The notes under the pieces were generated by a model. That model searched no databases, was not told the origin of the DNA, and worked only from the letters and a program-made list of their open reading frames with translations. This document shows positions 9,081 through 17,162 of a DNA stretch of 64,000 nt, in pieces (within the stretch, counting starts at the first letter, position 1; every line of letters begins with the position of its first letter). The stretch comes from Paludisphaera mucosa (GTDB lineage Bacteria; Planctomycetota; Planctomycetia; Isosphaerales; Isosphaeraceae): contig NZ_JARRAG010000002.1 of the NCBI RefSeq assembly GCF_029589435.1, positions 186,001-250,000 of the forward strand. The letters are read 5' to 3'. Made by a program: the position numbers and the translations under genes.

Positions 9081-9872
9081 TCAGGACCTGGGACGCAGCC
9101 AGACCGTCGTGCCGGGCCCCGCCGAGAGCAGGCGTCCGGCGTCGCCGTTGACGACGGCGACCTCCACCCAACCGCTGCTGCCGAGCAGGGCGATGAGGCC
9201 GCCCGGCGAGCTCTCGCCGTACGTCCTCGCCACGCCCTCGATCCGACGCCCGCCGATCTCGACGACCCAGGCGTCCGCCGGCCGCGCCGCGAGTTGGGCC
9301 TCCTTGATGTTCGTGATCAGGTTGCCGAAGGCGTCCTTGAAGATGACCTCGCCGATGCAGCCGTTGTCGGCCGGCGTCGCCTCGAAGTTGCGGATCGTGA
9401 CGAACCGGGTCGTGGTCGGGCCCAGTTCGTCCGGGTCGCCCCCCTTCAGCAGGTGGGCGGCGGCCGGCGCCAGCACGTCGCGGCCGTGGAACGTGGGCGC
9501 GATCTCGCGGCGGGCCAGGGCGCGGTTGGAGACCTCCCAGGCCCCCTCGACACCGTGCGCGTGCGCCACGCCGGTGATCAGGCCGTTGTCGGGGAGCACG
9601 AACCACTGGCCCGCGGCCTTGATCGCCAGCAGCCGGCGTCTGGTCCCCACGCCGGGGTCGACGACGGCCAGGTGGATCGTCCCCGGGGGGAAGGCGGCGA
9701 CGATCCCGTCCAGGACGAAGGCCCCCTCCAGCACGTTCTGGGGGGCGATCGAATGGCAGACGTCGACCATCGTCACGCCGGGCGCCAGGCCGAGCAGGAT
9801 GCCCTTCATGGCCGCGACGTAGGGCCCTTCGAGGCCGAAATCGGTGGTGAGGGTGACGATTCCCGGTGTCAT
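9081..9872 (-). CDS. SAM hydroxide adenosyltransferase (DUF62 family)
   Basis: A 263-residue member of the DUF62 / fluorinase-chlorinase superfamily; most members hydrolyse S-adenosylmethionine to adenosine and methionine. The family signature is clear: LTTDFGLEGPYVAAMKG at residues 8-24, VVDPGVGT-RR near residues 70-80, LPDNGLI, and FHGRDVLAPAAA near 130, which supply the conserved Asp, Arg and His used by the hydroxide-type enzymes. Nothing suggests halogenase activity, since the halide-pocket insertion typical of fluorinases is not apparent. The start ATG has a strong GGAGG site. It lies 60 bases downstream of queF on the same strand, so co-transcription is likely. Confidence 0.93.
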   Translation of the reverse strand: MTPGIVTLTTDFGLEGPYVAAMKGILLGLAPGVTMVDVCHSIAPQNVLEGAFVLDGIVAAFPPGTIHLAVVDPGVGTRRRLLAIKAAGQWFVLPDNGLITGVAHAHGVEGAWEVSNRALARREIAPTFHGRDVLAPAAAHLLKGGDPDELGPTTTRFVTIRNFEATPADNGCIGEVIFKDAFGNLITNIKEAQLAARPADAWVVEIGGRRIEGVARTYGESSPGGLIALLGSSGWVEVAVVNGDAGRLLSAGPGTTVWLRPRS

Positions 9873-9932
9873 GCGGCCTCCGCTGATCGTCTCGCTCGCG
9901 CCTCTTCTTTTCGCCTTATCGATATCGATGGG

Positions 9933-10283
9933 TCAGGGTCGCGACGCCTCGTGGGTCGCGGTGATCTTCGACGTGATCCCGCCCCGGGGGTTGAAGTGGC
10001 CGACCACCGTCATCCGCCGCGGCCGGCACGAGGCCACCAGGTCGTCGAGGATCGTGTTGATGGAATGCTCGTAGAAGATGCCCCGGTTGCGGAAGTCGCC
10101 GAGGTACAGCTTGAGGCTCTTCAGCTCCAGGCAGGTCTCGGCCGGGACGTAGGCGATCACGATCGTGCCGAAGTCGGGCTGGCCCGTCTTGGGGCAGACC
10201 GCCGTGAACTCCGGGCAGGTGATCTCGATCTCGTAGCCGCGATCCGGGAACTGGTTGGGGAACGTCTCCACCGCGCCTGGCAT
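9933..10283 (-). CDS. queF: NADPH-dependent 7-cyano-7-deazaguanine reductase QueF
   Basis: QueF reduces preQ0 to preQ1 in queuosine synthesis. This is the short (type I) form, 116 residues. The catalytic Cys lies in EFTAVCPKTGQPDFG, the QueF NADPH motif is LELKSLKLYLGDFRN, and YEHSINTILDDL follows. The frame is open for about 175 residues further upstream, but that stretch is Arg/Pro-rich and unlike QueF. The ATG at 10283, with AAGGA about ten bases before it, gives the family N-terminus (MPGAVETFPNQFPDRG), so I start there. No preQ1 riboswitch is apparent upstream. The other queuosine genes are not in this window. Confidence 0.93.
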   Translation of the reverse strand: MPGAVETFPNQFPDRGYEIEITCPEFTAVCPKTGQPDFGTIVIAYVPAETCLELKSLKLYLGDFRNRGIFYEHSINTILDDLVASCRPRRMTVVGHFNPRGGITSKITATHEASRP

Positions 10284-10731
10284 GTCGATCGGGTCCTTCG
10301 CCGGGGAACTCTCGCCTGGGGGTCCGCACGCGGCCGACGCACGGGGCCGGCCGGCCCTTCGCTCCCATTCTAGGCTGCGCCGGCGGCGAAGCGTAGTCGT
10401 CCCGGGGCCGGATGCGGCCCCTCCGGGCGGGATTTTCGCGCGGCGGAGGGTCGGGGCGGCGTGGTATGATGGGCCCTTCGCCGGCCGGGTCCGGCCCGGG
10501 ACCTCGGCCCTCCGGAGGAGGCGTCGTCGGACGTCGAGGCTTTTCGTTGGCAGCCCCCTTGATTCCCCGGCGGTTTTTGCTAAATGTGTTGGTAACGCAG
10601 GTTTCTGGCCTCCGCGGGCTCGTGTGCGCCTTTCGCGCCCCGCCCGGGGGCTTCGCGTGCGGGACCGACCTGTTCGCTTCCCAGTAATTCGAATGACCTG
10701 GTGCGGTTCCGCCCCCGACAGGAGTTTCCCG
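10284..10731. other. divergent intergenic region between queF and the STAS gene
   Basis: These 448 bases contain no gene I can support; the open frames crossing them have Arg/Pro-rich compositions typical of shadows. The left half must carry the queF promoter. In the right half a local AT-richer patch at 10559-10586 gives the best promoter candidate for the STAS gene. Confidence 0.6.
10559..10586 (+). promoter_or_regulatory. candidate sigma-70-type promoter of the STAS gene
   Basis: TTGATT at 10559-10564 and TAAATG at 10581-10586 are separated by 16 bases and lie in an AT-richer patch. This would give a leader of about 140 bases before the ATG at 10732. The match is moderate and the promoter consensus of this organism is unknown to me. 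Confidence 0.3.
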
Positions 10732-11091
10732 ATGTCCCAAGGCCCTCGCCGTCTCCTCCGCCTGGAAACCGTCGACGGAGTGACCGTCGTCAGCTTCGTC
10801 GACACCAAGATCGTGACCGAAGAGCAGATCCAGGAAGTGGGCGAACAGCTTTACAGCCTGGTCGAGGACGAAGGCCACAAGAGCCTGCTGCTGAATTTCG
10901 GCAACGTCCAGTACCTCTCCAGCGCCGCGCTGGGCAAGCTGATCAACCTCAAGAAGAAGGTCTCGGCGGTCAAGGGGAAGCTCAAGCTCTGCTGCATCCA
11001 CCCCGATCTCCTCGAAGTCTTCCGGATCACCCGCCTCGACCAGGTCTTCGAGATCTATCCCGAGGAGCAGACGGCCCTCGACAAGTTCTGA
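10732..11091 (+). CDS. STAS-domain protein, anti-sigma factor antagonist type
   Basis: A 119-residue single STAS domain, the SpoIIAA/RsbV fold used in partner-switching control of sigma factors. The fold pattern is complete: first strands RRLLRLETVDGVTVVSFVD, then NFGNVQYLSSAALGKLINL, where one of the two serines near residue 64 is the expected phosphorylation site, and a C-terminal FRITRLDQVFEIYP. The start ATG follows an AGGAG site at good distance. No anti-sigma kinase lies next to it, so its partner must be elsewhere. The ECF-type sigma gene 4.5 kb downstream is not an obvious partner, because ECF factors are rarely controlled this way. Confidence 0.9.
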   Translation: MSQGPRRLLRLETVDGVTVVSFVDTKIVTEEQIQEVGEQLYSLVEDEGHKSLLLNFGNVQYLSSAALGKLINLKKKVSAVKGKLKLCCIHPDLLEVFRITRLDQVFEIYPEEQTALDKF

Positions 11092-11128
11092 TCCCGGGGC
11101 TCGCACGCCCTGCGTCCGCGTCCGACAG

Positions 11129-11148
11129 CCCCCGCGCTGGGGCGGGGG
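11129..11148 (+). terminator. possible stem-loop after the STAS gene
   Basis: CCCCCGC at 11129-11135 pairs with GCGGGGG at 11142-11148 around a six-base loop. No T-run follows, so if it ends transcription it is not a classical intrinsic terminator. Confidence 0.25.
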
Positions 11149-11233
11149 TCGACCCGACGATCGAGCGATTTCCGGCGTGGCGGTCTCGCGCCCCCAGGGG
11201 GACGCGGACCGCTTTTTCGTTGGCGGAGCGCTG

Positions 11234-13855
11234 ATGGCCGATCCCGCGCCGACACCGATGATGCAGCAGTACCGCGAGATGAAGGCGCGCGACCCCGACG
11301 CGCTGCTGCTCTTCCGGATGGGCGACTTCTACGAGATGTTCGGCGACGACGCCGTCCGCGCCTCGGCCCTGCTCGGCATCGCCGTGACCACCCGCGACAA
11401 GGACAAGGGCGACCAGGCCGTCCCCATGGCCGGCTTCCCCCACCAGGCGCTCGAGACCTACCTCGCCAAGATCGTCCAGGCCGGCCAACGAGCCGCCGTC
11501 TGCGACCAGGTCGAGGACGCCCGATTCGCCAAGGGGCTGGTCAAGCGCGACGTCGTCCGCGTGGTCACGCCGGGCACGCTCACCGACGAGGCGCTGCTCG
11601 ACCCCCGCGCGGCCAACTACCTCGCCGCCGTCGTCGAGTCGGGCGCGCGGATGGGCCTGGCCTGGGTCGAGCTGTCGACCGGCCGGTTCTCGCTGACGAG
11701 CCTCCTCCGCACCGAGCTGGCCGACGAGCTGGCGCGGCTCGACCCCGCCGAGACGATCGCCTCGGAGCTGGCGGTCGACGCCCCCTGGCTCCGCGCGCTC
11801 CGCGGCCAGCAGTCGCACCCCGTGACGATCCGGCCCTCGTGGGACTTCCAGCTCGAACAGGCGCGGAAGACCCTGTTCGAGCAGTTCGGCGTGGCGACCG
11901 TCGAGGGCTTCGGCGTCGACGACCGCAGCCCCGAGATCCAGGCCGCCGGCGCGCTCGTCGCCTACCTCCGCGAGACCCAGAAGTCGGCCCTCGGCCACAT
12001 CGCCCGCCTGACCCCGTACCGCCGCGCCGAGGTCCTGGCGCTCGACGAGACCACCCGACGCAGCCTGGAGCTGACCAAGACGCTCCGCGAGGGCAAGCGC
12101 GAGGGCTCGCTGCTGCAGGTGATCGACCGCACCGCCACGCCGATGGGGGCGCGGCTGCTGTCCGAGTACGTCACGTCGCCCCTGACCTCCCCCGCCCTGA
12201 TCGAGGAGCGGCTGGCCGCCGTCGACGAGCTGTTCCAGGATTCCGGCCTCCGCAACGACCTCCGCCAGGCGCTCGGCGAGGCGTACGACCTGGAGCGGCT
12301 CGCCGCCCGCGCCGCGACCGGCCGCGCCACCCCGCGCGACCTCTGCTCCCTGGCCCGCACGCTGGCCCTGCTGCCCCGGGTCAAGGCCCGGCTGGCCGCC
12401 CGGCGGTCGAAGCGGCTCTCCGAGCTGGAGGCCGCCATCGAACTCTGCCCCGAGGTCCGCTCGGCGATCGAGACGGCCCTCGTCGACGACCCGCCGCTGG
12501 CGATCAAGGAAGGGGGCCTCATCCGCCCCGGCTGCCACGAGGAGCTTGACCGCCTGCGGTCGGCCTCGAAGGACGGCAAGTCCTGGATCGCCCGGTACCA
12601 GTCCGAGCAGATCCGCCGCACCGGGATCGCGGGGCTGAAGGTCGGCTTCAACAACGTCTTCGGCTATTACATCGAGATCTCCCACGCCCAGGCCCAGCGC
12701 GGCGAGATCCCGGCCGACTACATCCGCAAGCAGACGGTCAAGAACGCCGAGCGATACTACACGCCCGAGCTGAAGGAGTTCGAGAACGAGGTCCGCAACG
12801 CCGACGAACGCGCCAACGCCCTCGAATATGAATTGTTCCTGGCCCTCCGCGACCGGGTCTCCGCCGACGCCCCGCGTCTGATCCAGGCGGGCTCCGCGCT
12901 GGCGCAGGTGGACGTCCTGGCGGCGCTCGCGGAGCTGGCCGCGCGGCAGGGCTACTGCCGGCCCGAGGTCGTCGCCGAGCCCGTCTTCGAGGTCGAGGCC
13001 GGCCGCCACCCGGTCCTGGACGCGATCCTCCCCCGCGGCGAGTTCGTCCCCAACGACACGATGCTCAGCCCCGAGAAAGGGGACCTGCTGCTGATCACCG
13101 GCCCCAACATGGCGGGCAAGAGCACGTACATCCGCCAGGTCGCGCTGATGGCGATCCTCGCCCAGATCGGCGGCTTCGTGCCGGCCCGCCGGGCGAAGAT
13201 CGGGGTCGTCGACCGCCTCTTCGCGCGGGTGGGGGCGACCGACGAGCTGTCGCGGGGCCAGAGCACGTTCATGGTCGAGATGACCGAGACGGCCAACATC
13301 CTCAACAACGCCACGAAGCAGAGCCTCGTCATCCTCGACGAGATCGGCCGAGGCACCAGCACGTTCGACGGCGTCTCGCTCGCCTGGGCGATCACCGAGC
13401 ACCTCCACGACGTCGTCGGCTGCCGGGCGCTCTTCGCCACCCACTACCACGAGCTGGTCGAGCTGGAGAAGACCAAGCCCCGGCTCCGCAACGCCAACGT
13501 GGCGGTCGGCGAGAGCCAGGGGGAGATCGTCTTCCTGCACCGGATCGCCCCCGGCGGGGCCGACCAGAGCTACGGCATCCACGTCGCCCGGCTGGCCGGC
13601 GTCCCCGGCCCGGTCCTCGACCGCGCCCGCGAGATCCTGGCGTTCCTGGAGAAGCAGCACGGCCCCGACCCCGGCCTCCCCGAGCCCGAAGGGCCGATCC
13701 GCCGCAAGGTCAAGTCCGGCCGCGCCCTCCAGGGGAGCCTCTTCGCCTCGCTCCCCGAGCCCATGCTCGCCGAGCTGCGCCAGGTCGACCCCGGCGCGAT
13801 CACCCCCGAGCAGGCTGTCGACCTGCTGAAACGCCTCCGCGAACTGGCGGGCTGA
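11234..13855 (+). CDS. mutS: DNA mismatch repair protein MutS
   Basis: MutS binds mismatches and recruits MutL in post-replicative repair. The 873 residues match the usual MutS length. The mismatch-reading motif FRMGDFYEMF (Phe32, Glu34) is intact. The C-terminal ATPase has Walker A GPNMAGKST (residues 623-631), Walker B LVILDEIGRGTSTFDG (Asp702, Glu703), and FATHYHEL after it. A GTG 57 bases upstream is in frame, but the ATG at 11234 has a GGAG site and gives the family start, so I use it. mutL is not in the window. The small membrane protein gene starts six bases after the stop. Confidence 0.97.
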   Translation: MADPAPTPMMQQYREMKARDPDALLLFRMGDFYEMFGDDAVRASALLGIAVTTRDKDKGDQAVPMAGFPHQALETYLAKIVQAGQRAAVCDQVEDARFAKGLVKRDVVRVVTPGTLTDEALLDPRAANYLAAVVESGARMGLAWVELSTGRFSLTSLLRTELADELARLDPAETIASELAVDAPWLRALRGQQSHPVTIRPSWDFQLEQARKTLFEQFGVATVEGFGVDDRSPEIQAAGALVAYLRETQKSALGHIARLTPYRRAEVLALDETTRRSLELTKTLREGKREGSLLQVIDRTATPMGARLLSEYVTSPLTSPALIEERLAAVDELFQDSGLRNDLRQALGEAYDLERLAARAATGRATPRDLCSLARTLALLPRVKARLAARRSKRLSELEAAIELCPEVRSAIETALVDDPPLAIKEGGLIRPGCHEELDRLRSASKDGKSWIARYQSEQIRRTGIAGLKVGFNNVFGYYIEISHAQAQRGEIPADYIRKQTVKNAERYYTPELKEFENEVRNADERANALEYELFLALRDRVSADAPRLIQAGSALAQVDVLAALAELAARQGYCRPEVVAEPVFEVEAGRHPVLDAILPRGEFVPNDTMLSPEKGDLLLITGPNMAGKSTYIRQVALMAILAQIGGFVPARRAKIGVVDRLFARVGATDELSRGQSTFMVEMTETANILNNATKQSLVILDEIGRGTSTFDGVSLAWAITEHLHDVVGCRALFATHYHELVELEKTKPRLRNANVAVGESQGEIVFLHRIAPGGADQSYGIHVARLAGVPGPVLDRAREILAFLEKQHGPDPGLPEPEGPIRRKVKSGRALQGSLFASLPEPMLAELRQVDPGAITPEQAVDLLKRLRELAG

Positions 13856-13861
13856 CCGACC

Positions 13862-14176
13862 ATGGACCACACGCCTCTCGAACTCGACCCCCGTCGGGCG
13901 GAATGGCAGCGCAGGCTCGGCCGGCTCCGGCTCGACGCCGAGCCGCTCGACGTCCAGCTCGCCCGCCACCGCGGCGTCTGCTGGGCCCTGACCGCCGTCA
14001 CGACGGCCATCGGCGCCGCGTTCGTCGCGCTCTTCGCGGCCTTCGAACGCCCGGGCGTGGGCCTGGCGCTGGCGGCCGCGTTCTGGGTGCCGATCGTCGG
14101 CCTGTCGTGGCGGGACCACGCCCGGCTCGCCCGCATCGCGAGGGCGTATCAAGACGAAGAGGCCGGGCGGACCTGA
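13862..14176 (+). CDS. small two-pass membrane protein downstream of mutS
   Basis: A 104-residue protein that I do not recognise. A charged N-terminus of about 40 residues is followed by two hydrophobic segments at about 42-60 (CWALTAVTTAIGAAFVALFA) and 68-82 (GLALAAAFWVPIVGLSW), with both termini probably cytoplasmic. It begins six bases after mutS and probably depends on read-through from it. Nothing indicates a role in repair; co-location may be incidental. Confidence 0.7.
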   Translation: MDHTPLELDPRRAEWQRRLGRLRLDAEPLDVQLARHRGVCWALTAVTTAIGAAFVALFAAFERPGVGLALAAAFWVPIVGLSWRDHARLARIARAYQDEEAGRT

Positions 14177-14244
14177 ACCCGCCGGCGTCGCGGAGCGTCG
14201 GAAACGAGGGCGCGATCCGGTCGGCACGTTGACGAGGATTCTCG

Positions 14245-15456
14245 ATGATGCAATCGACCGGCGTCCCCGAGCCAGCCCCTTCGCCCGCCGCAGCTTCGGC
14301 CCGCCTCGAAGGCGTGGACCTGCTGCGCGGGCTGGTCATGGTCGTGATGGTGCTGGACCACACGCGCGACTATTTCGTCGACCCGACGATCGAGCCCACC
14401 GACCTGACCCAGGCGTCGCCGGCGCTCTTCCTGTCGCGCTGGATCACCCATTACTGCGCCCCGACGTTCGCGCTGCTCGCGGGCGTGGGCGTCCGGCTGG
14501 CGGCGAATCGGGGGACGGACTCGGGCTCGCTCGCGAGGCTCCTGCTGACGCGGGGCCTCTGGCTGATCCTGCTGGAGGAGACGGTCGTGAAGCTCGGCCT
14601 CTTCTTCCGGTTCGACCCCAACTTCTATCTGGGGCTGGTCCTCTGGTCGATCGGCGGGGCCTTCATTTTGCTCTCGCCGTTCGTGGCGGCGCGGGCCTCG
14701 GCGTGGCTTATCGGGGCGATCGGGCTCCTGATCGTCGTCGGCCACAACGCCCTGGACGCGATCCCGCCCGACGTCGGCGGGGCCTTGCGGCCCGTCGTGA
14801 ACTTCCTGTTCCGTCCCGGCGTGATCGCGCTGCCGGGGGGGATGCGGGCGTTCGTCGGCTATCCGCTGTTGCCGTGGTTCGGGGTCGTGGCCGTCGGCTA
14901 CGGCCTGGGGGGCGTCTACCGGCTCGACCCGCGGCGGCGTCGGGCGATCCTCGCGACGGCCGGGCTGGCGGCGATCGGGCTCTTCATCGCCCTGCGGGCC
15001 TCGGGCGTTTACGGCGACCCCCAGCCCTGGAACCGCGAGGGCGACGCGACGCGGGTCGCGCTGGAGTTCCTGAACTGCACGAAGTATCCGCCGTCGCTCC
15101 AGTTCCTGCTCATGACCCTGGGCCCCGCGCTCTTGGCGCTGGCGGCGTTCGACCGCGGCGCCGGGGCGCTCGGCAAGCCCCTCGTGACGCTCGGGCGGGT
15201 GCCCTTGTTCTTCTACCTGCTCCAGTGGTACGCGGCCCACGGCCTGGCGCTGGTCGTGGCCTTCCTGCGCGGCGAGCCGACCGGCTGGCTGTTCGTCGGC
15301 TCCTTCCCCTTCGAGCCCCCGCCGTCGTGGCCCTACAGCCTGCTCGCCCTCTACGGCTGGTGGATGCTCGTGCTGGCGATCCTGTACTTCCCGTGCGCCT
15401 GGTTCGCGGGATACAAGGAGCGGCACCGGGGATCGGCCTGGCTCGCTTACCTCTGA
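14245..15456 (+). CDS. DUF1624-type multispanning membrane protein (heparan-alpha-glucosaminide acetyltransferase-like)
   Basis: A 403-residue integral membrane protein. The N-terminal signature RLEGVDLLRGLVMVVMVLDH (about residues 20-39) followed by TRDYF is typical of the DUF1624/YeiB-like acyltransferase group, whose eukaryotic relative transfers acetyl groups across the lysosomal membrane to glucosamine. The conserved His of the MVLDHTRD loop is present. About ten hydrophobic helices follow (for example LYNVV-like LVLWSIGGAFILLSPFVAA and LFFYLLQWYAAHGLALVVAF). A role in acylating a surface sugar is a family-level inference. The gene ends just before a large inverted repeat shared with the convergent sigma gene. 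Confidence 0.82.
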   Translation: MMQSTGVPEPAPSPAAASARLEGVDLLRGLVMVVMVLDHTRDYFVDPTIEPTDLTQASPALFLSRWITHYCAPTFALLAGVGVRLAANRGTDSGSLARLLLTRGLWLILLEETVVKLGLFFRFDPNFYLGLVLWSIGGAFILLSPFVAARASAWLIGAIGLLIVVGHNALDAIPPDVGGALRPVVNFLFRPGVIALPGGMRAFVGYPLLPWFGVVAVGYGLGGVYRLDPRRRRAILATAGLAAIGLFIALRASGVYGDPQPWNREGDATRVALEFLNCTKYPPSLQFLLMTLGPALLALAAFDRGAGALGKPLVTLGRVPLFFYLLQWYAAHGLALVVAFLRGEPTGWLFVGSFPFEPPPSWPYSLLALYGWWMLVLAILYFPCAWFAGYKERHRGSAWLAYL

Positions 15457-15478
15457 CGGATCGCCGGGAAACGAAAAA

Positions 15479-15527
15479 GGCCGGATGAAAGGAGGACGGC
15501 CTCTCGGCGTCTCCCCTTCATCCGGCC
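15479..15527. terminator. large inverted repeat, probable bidirectional terminator
   Basis: GGCCGGATGAA at 15479-15489 is matched by its exact complement TTCATCCGGCC at 15517-15527, and the arms continue imperfectly inward through GGAG/CTCC. The structure sits between the convergent stops of the DUF1624 gene and the sigma gene. The AAAAA just left of it becomes a U-run in minus-strand transcripts, which suits termination of the sigma gene. Confidence 0.6.
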
Positions 15528-15550
15528 CTGGTCATCGCTTTACGTGTCGG

Positions 15551-16243
15551 TCACCAGCCGCGGGCGGAGCCGGCTCCGACGCAGCCGAGGGCGTCGGCCT
15601 CGTCGTCGTCGGCGTCCGCGTCGAAGTCGAGCCGCTCGGTCCACTCGTCGTCGGGCGCGGTGGACTCCAGCTCGACGCGGAGCCGCTTGCGGGCGGTGTG
15701 GAGGCGACGCTTGACGGTCCCGATCGGGACGTCCAGCTCGTCGGCCATCTCGATCAGCGACAGGTCGCGGATGTAGAAGGCGACGAGGGTGTCGCGGTCC
15801 AGCGCCTTGAGGCGGCCCAGCGCCTGCCAGAGCCGCTCGGCGCGCTCGCGGGCGATCAGGGCGTCGATCGGCTCCTCGACGGCCTCGAAGGCCCCTTCCA
15901 GGACGGACGACTCGACCGTGAACGGGGCCGACCGCCGCGTGACGTGGTTGATCGCCATGCGGACGGCGACCTGCCGGAGCCAGCCGGCGAACCGCTCGGG
16001 CTCGCGCAGCTGCTCCAGCCGCCGCATCACGTGCAAGAAGACCTCCTGCGTCAACTCCAGGGCCTCGCCGACGTTCCCCAGCCGGCGCAGGGCGATCGCC
16101 CGGACCGTGGGCTCGAACTGCTCGACCAGGCGGCCGAAGGCTTCGCGGTCGCCGGCCTGGGCGCTCCGGACCAGGGCGGCGACCTCGACCCAGCTGGGAG
16201 TCTCTTCCTCTCGCGTCTGCATCGTGGCGAACAAGGGATCCAC
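15551..16243 (-). CDS. RNA polymerase sigma factor, ECF/sigma-70 family
   Basis: A 230-residue sigma-70-family factor with only regions 2 and 4. Region 2 spans about residues 31-100 (AGDREAFGRLVEQFEPTVRA, then ALELTQEVFLHVMRRL and FAGWLRQVAVRMAINHVTRR). Region 4 lies at about 140-190 (RLKALDRDTLVAFYIRDLSL, then helix-turn-helix VPIGTVKRRLHTARKRL). The acidic tail after it is Asp-rich. The start is uncertain: GTG at 16243 is given, but a TTG at 16234 has better ribosome-site spacing and an ATG at 16222 also fits. No anti-sigma gene adjoins, so its control and regulon are unknown. Confidence 0.9.
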   Translation of the reverse strand: MDPLFATMQTREEETPSWVEVAALVRSAQAGDREAFGRLVEQFEPTVRAIALRRLGNVGEALELTQEVFLHVMRRLEQLREPERFAGWLRQVAVRMAINHVTRRSAPFTVESSVLEGAFEAVEEPIDALIARERAERLWQALGRLKALDRDTLVAFYIRDLSLIEMADELDVPIGTVKRRLHTARKRLRVELESTAPDDEWTERLDFDADADDDEADALGCVGAGSARGW

Positions 16244-16649
16244 CTTCCCCGCTCCGGGGGGCGGCCGGCGACTCGCGCCATCGGGCCCGTCTTCACGGGT
16301 CCGACTTCGTAGGGCGAGCTTCCGGCGACGTCACGAACCTGAAACGCTCGCGGGCGGACGCGAAACGGCCGGACGGGCCTCCCGGAAGATCCGGAGGGCG
16401 ACCGAGGGCCTTCGCGCGTCGGGACGCGGCGACGCTAAGCCTGCGCGGCGCGGTGCGACCGGTTCGAGTTCAAGAAACCCGATTCCGAAGGCACCCGCGC
16501 CGAGTCGTCTTTCGCCGGATCGATCGGCCGGCCTCGGGTGGAAGGGACGGGACGCGGCGTCGAAGAGTCGGGGCCGGGCCCCTCTCCTCACGCGTCGCCC
16601 CGCCGGTCCTCACCGGCGGCGAGCCTCTTTCTCCAGGACGTTCGACTCG
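16244..16649. other. gene-poor stretch upstream of the sigma gene
   Basis: About 400 bases without a supported gene. Open frames here are rich in Arg, Ser and Pro and show no coding periodicity. It should hold the promoter of the sigma gene, but I see no clear -35/-10 pair. Confidence 0.5.
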
Positions 16650-17162
16650 TTAGAACCCGGCGGTCGCCGCTATTGCAGCGATCCTCGCCGTCCGACGACT
16701 TGCGGCCCCAGCCGCGCCGGCCTTACCCTCTTGACCCAGGCCCCGGCCGAGCCGGGGCTTGGTAGCGACGATCCGCTCCGAGGCGGAAGCTCGTCGAGAT
16801 CGGGAAGACGGGCGGGAAGCGACCTTAGGACTCGCGGAGGAACGGCATAGCCGCAACCTCCGCCAGCTAAGGGCCGTTCCGGGGGACGCGTCGGCGGCGG
16901 CCGGCGACTTCGGAGCTTCGCACGCCGTGAGGCATGGCGTTTCCGTCGTCGCCGGGTCGGTAATCGGCGGCATGGGATAGGCGACTACGAAGGGGTCGCC
17001 TACGCCGAAATCCGCCATATGGTTGCGCATGACGTCTTGATGGGCGTGACGGATGCGCAGGGCCGTACCGTTGTTGACGTTCGCCACGACGGCGAACGAC
17101 CGCGTCCCGAGATTCAGCCGGTTGGAAAGAGCCGACAGCGTCAGGTTGTTGCGGTTCAACAT
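16650..17162 (-). CDS. doubtful small protein, coding only convincing in its first half
   Basis: From the ATG at 17162, preceded by a GAGGG site, the first 75-95 codons look coding: mostly G or C in third position and a sensible protein (MLNRNNLTLSALSNRLNLG, then SFAVVANVNNGTALRIRHAHQD and FGVGDPFVVAYPMPPI). After about residue 98 the composition turns Arg/Ser-rich and the third-position bias fades, as if the frame were lost or the real gene ended earlier. Two other frames in the region are no better. I recognise no family. It may be a genuine short planctomycete protein, a decayed gene, or chance. Confidence 0.35.
   Translation of the reverse strand: MLNRNNLTLSALSNRLNLGTRSFAVVANVNNGTALRIRHAHQDVMRNHMADFGVGDPFVVAYPMPPITDPATTETPCLTACEAPKSPAAADASPGTALSWRRLRLCRSSASPKVASRPSSRSRRASASERIVATKPRLGRGLGQEGKAGAAGAASRRTARIAAIAATAGF

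Noticed and set aside
10284-10420. preQ1 riboswitch upstream of queF
   Set aside because: I looked for the compact stem and A-rich tail near the ribosome site and see nothing that fits.
10284-10808. Upstream extension of QueF
   Set aside because: About 175 extra Arg/Pro-rich residues with no similarity to QueF; the family start is at 10283.
11027-14227. Long minus-strand frame opposite mutS
   Set aside because: Composition (Asp, Gly, Arg, Val) and lack of any motif mark it as the antisense of mutS.
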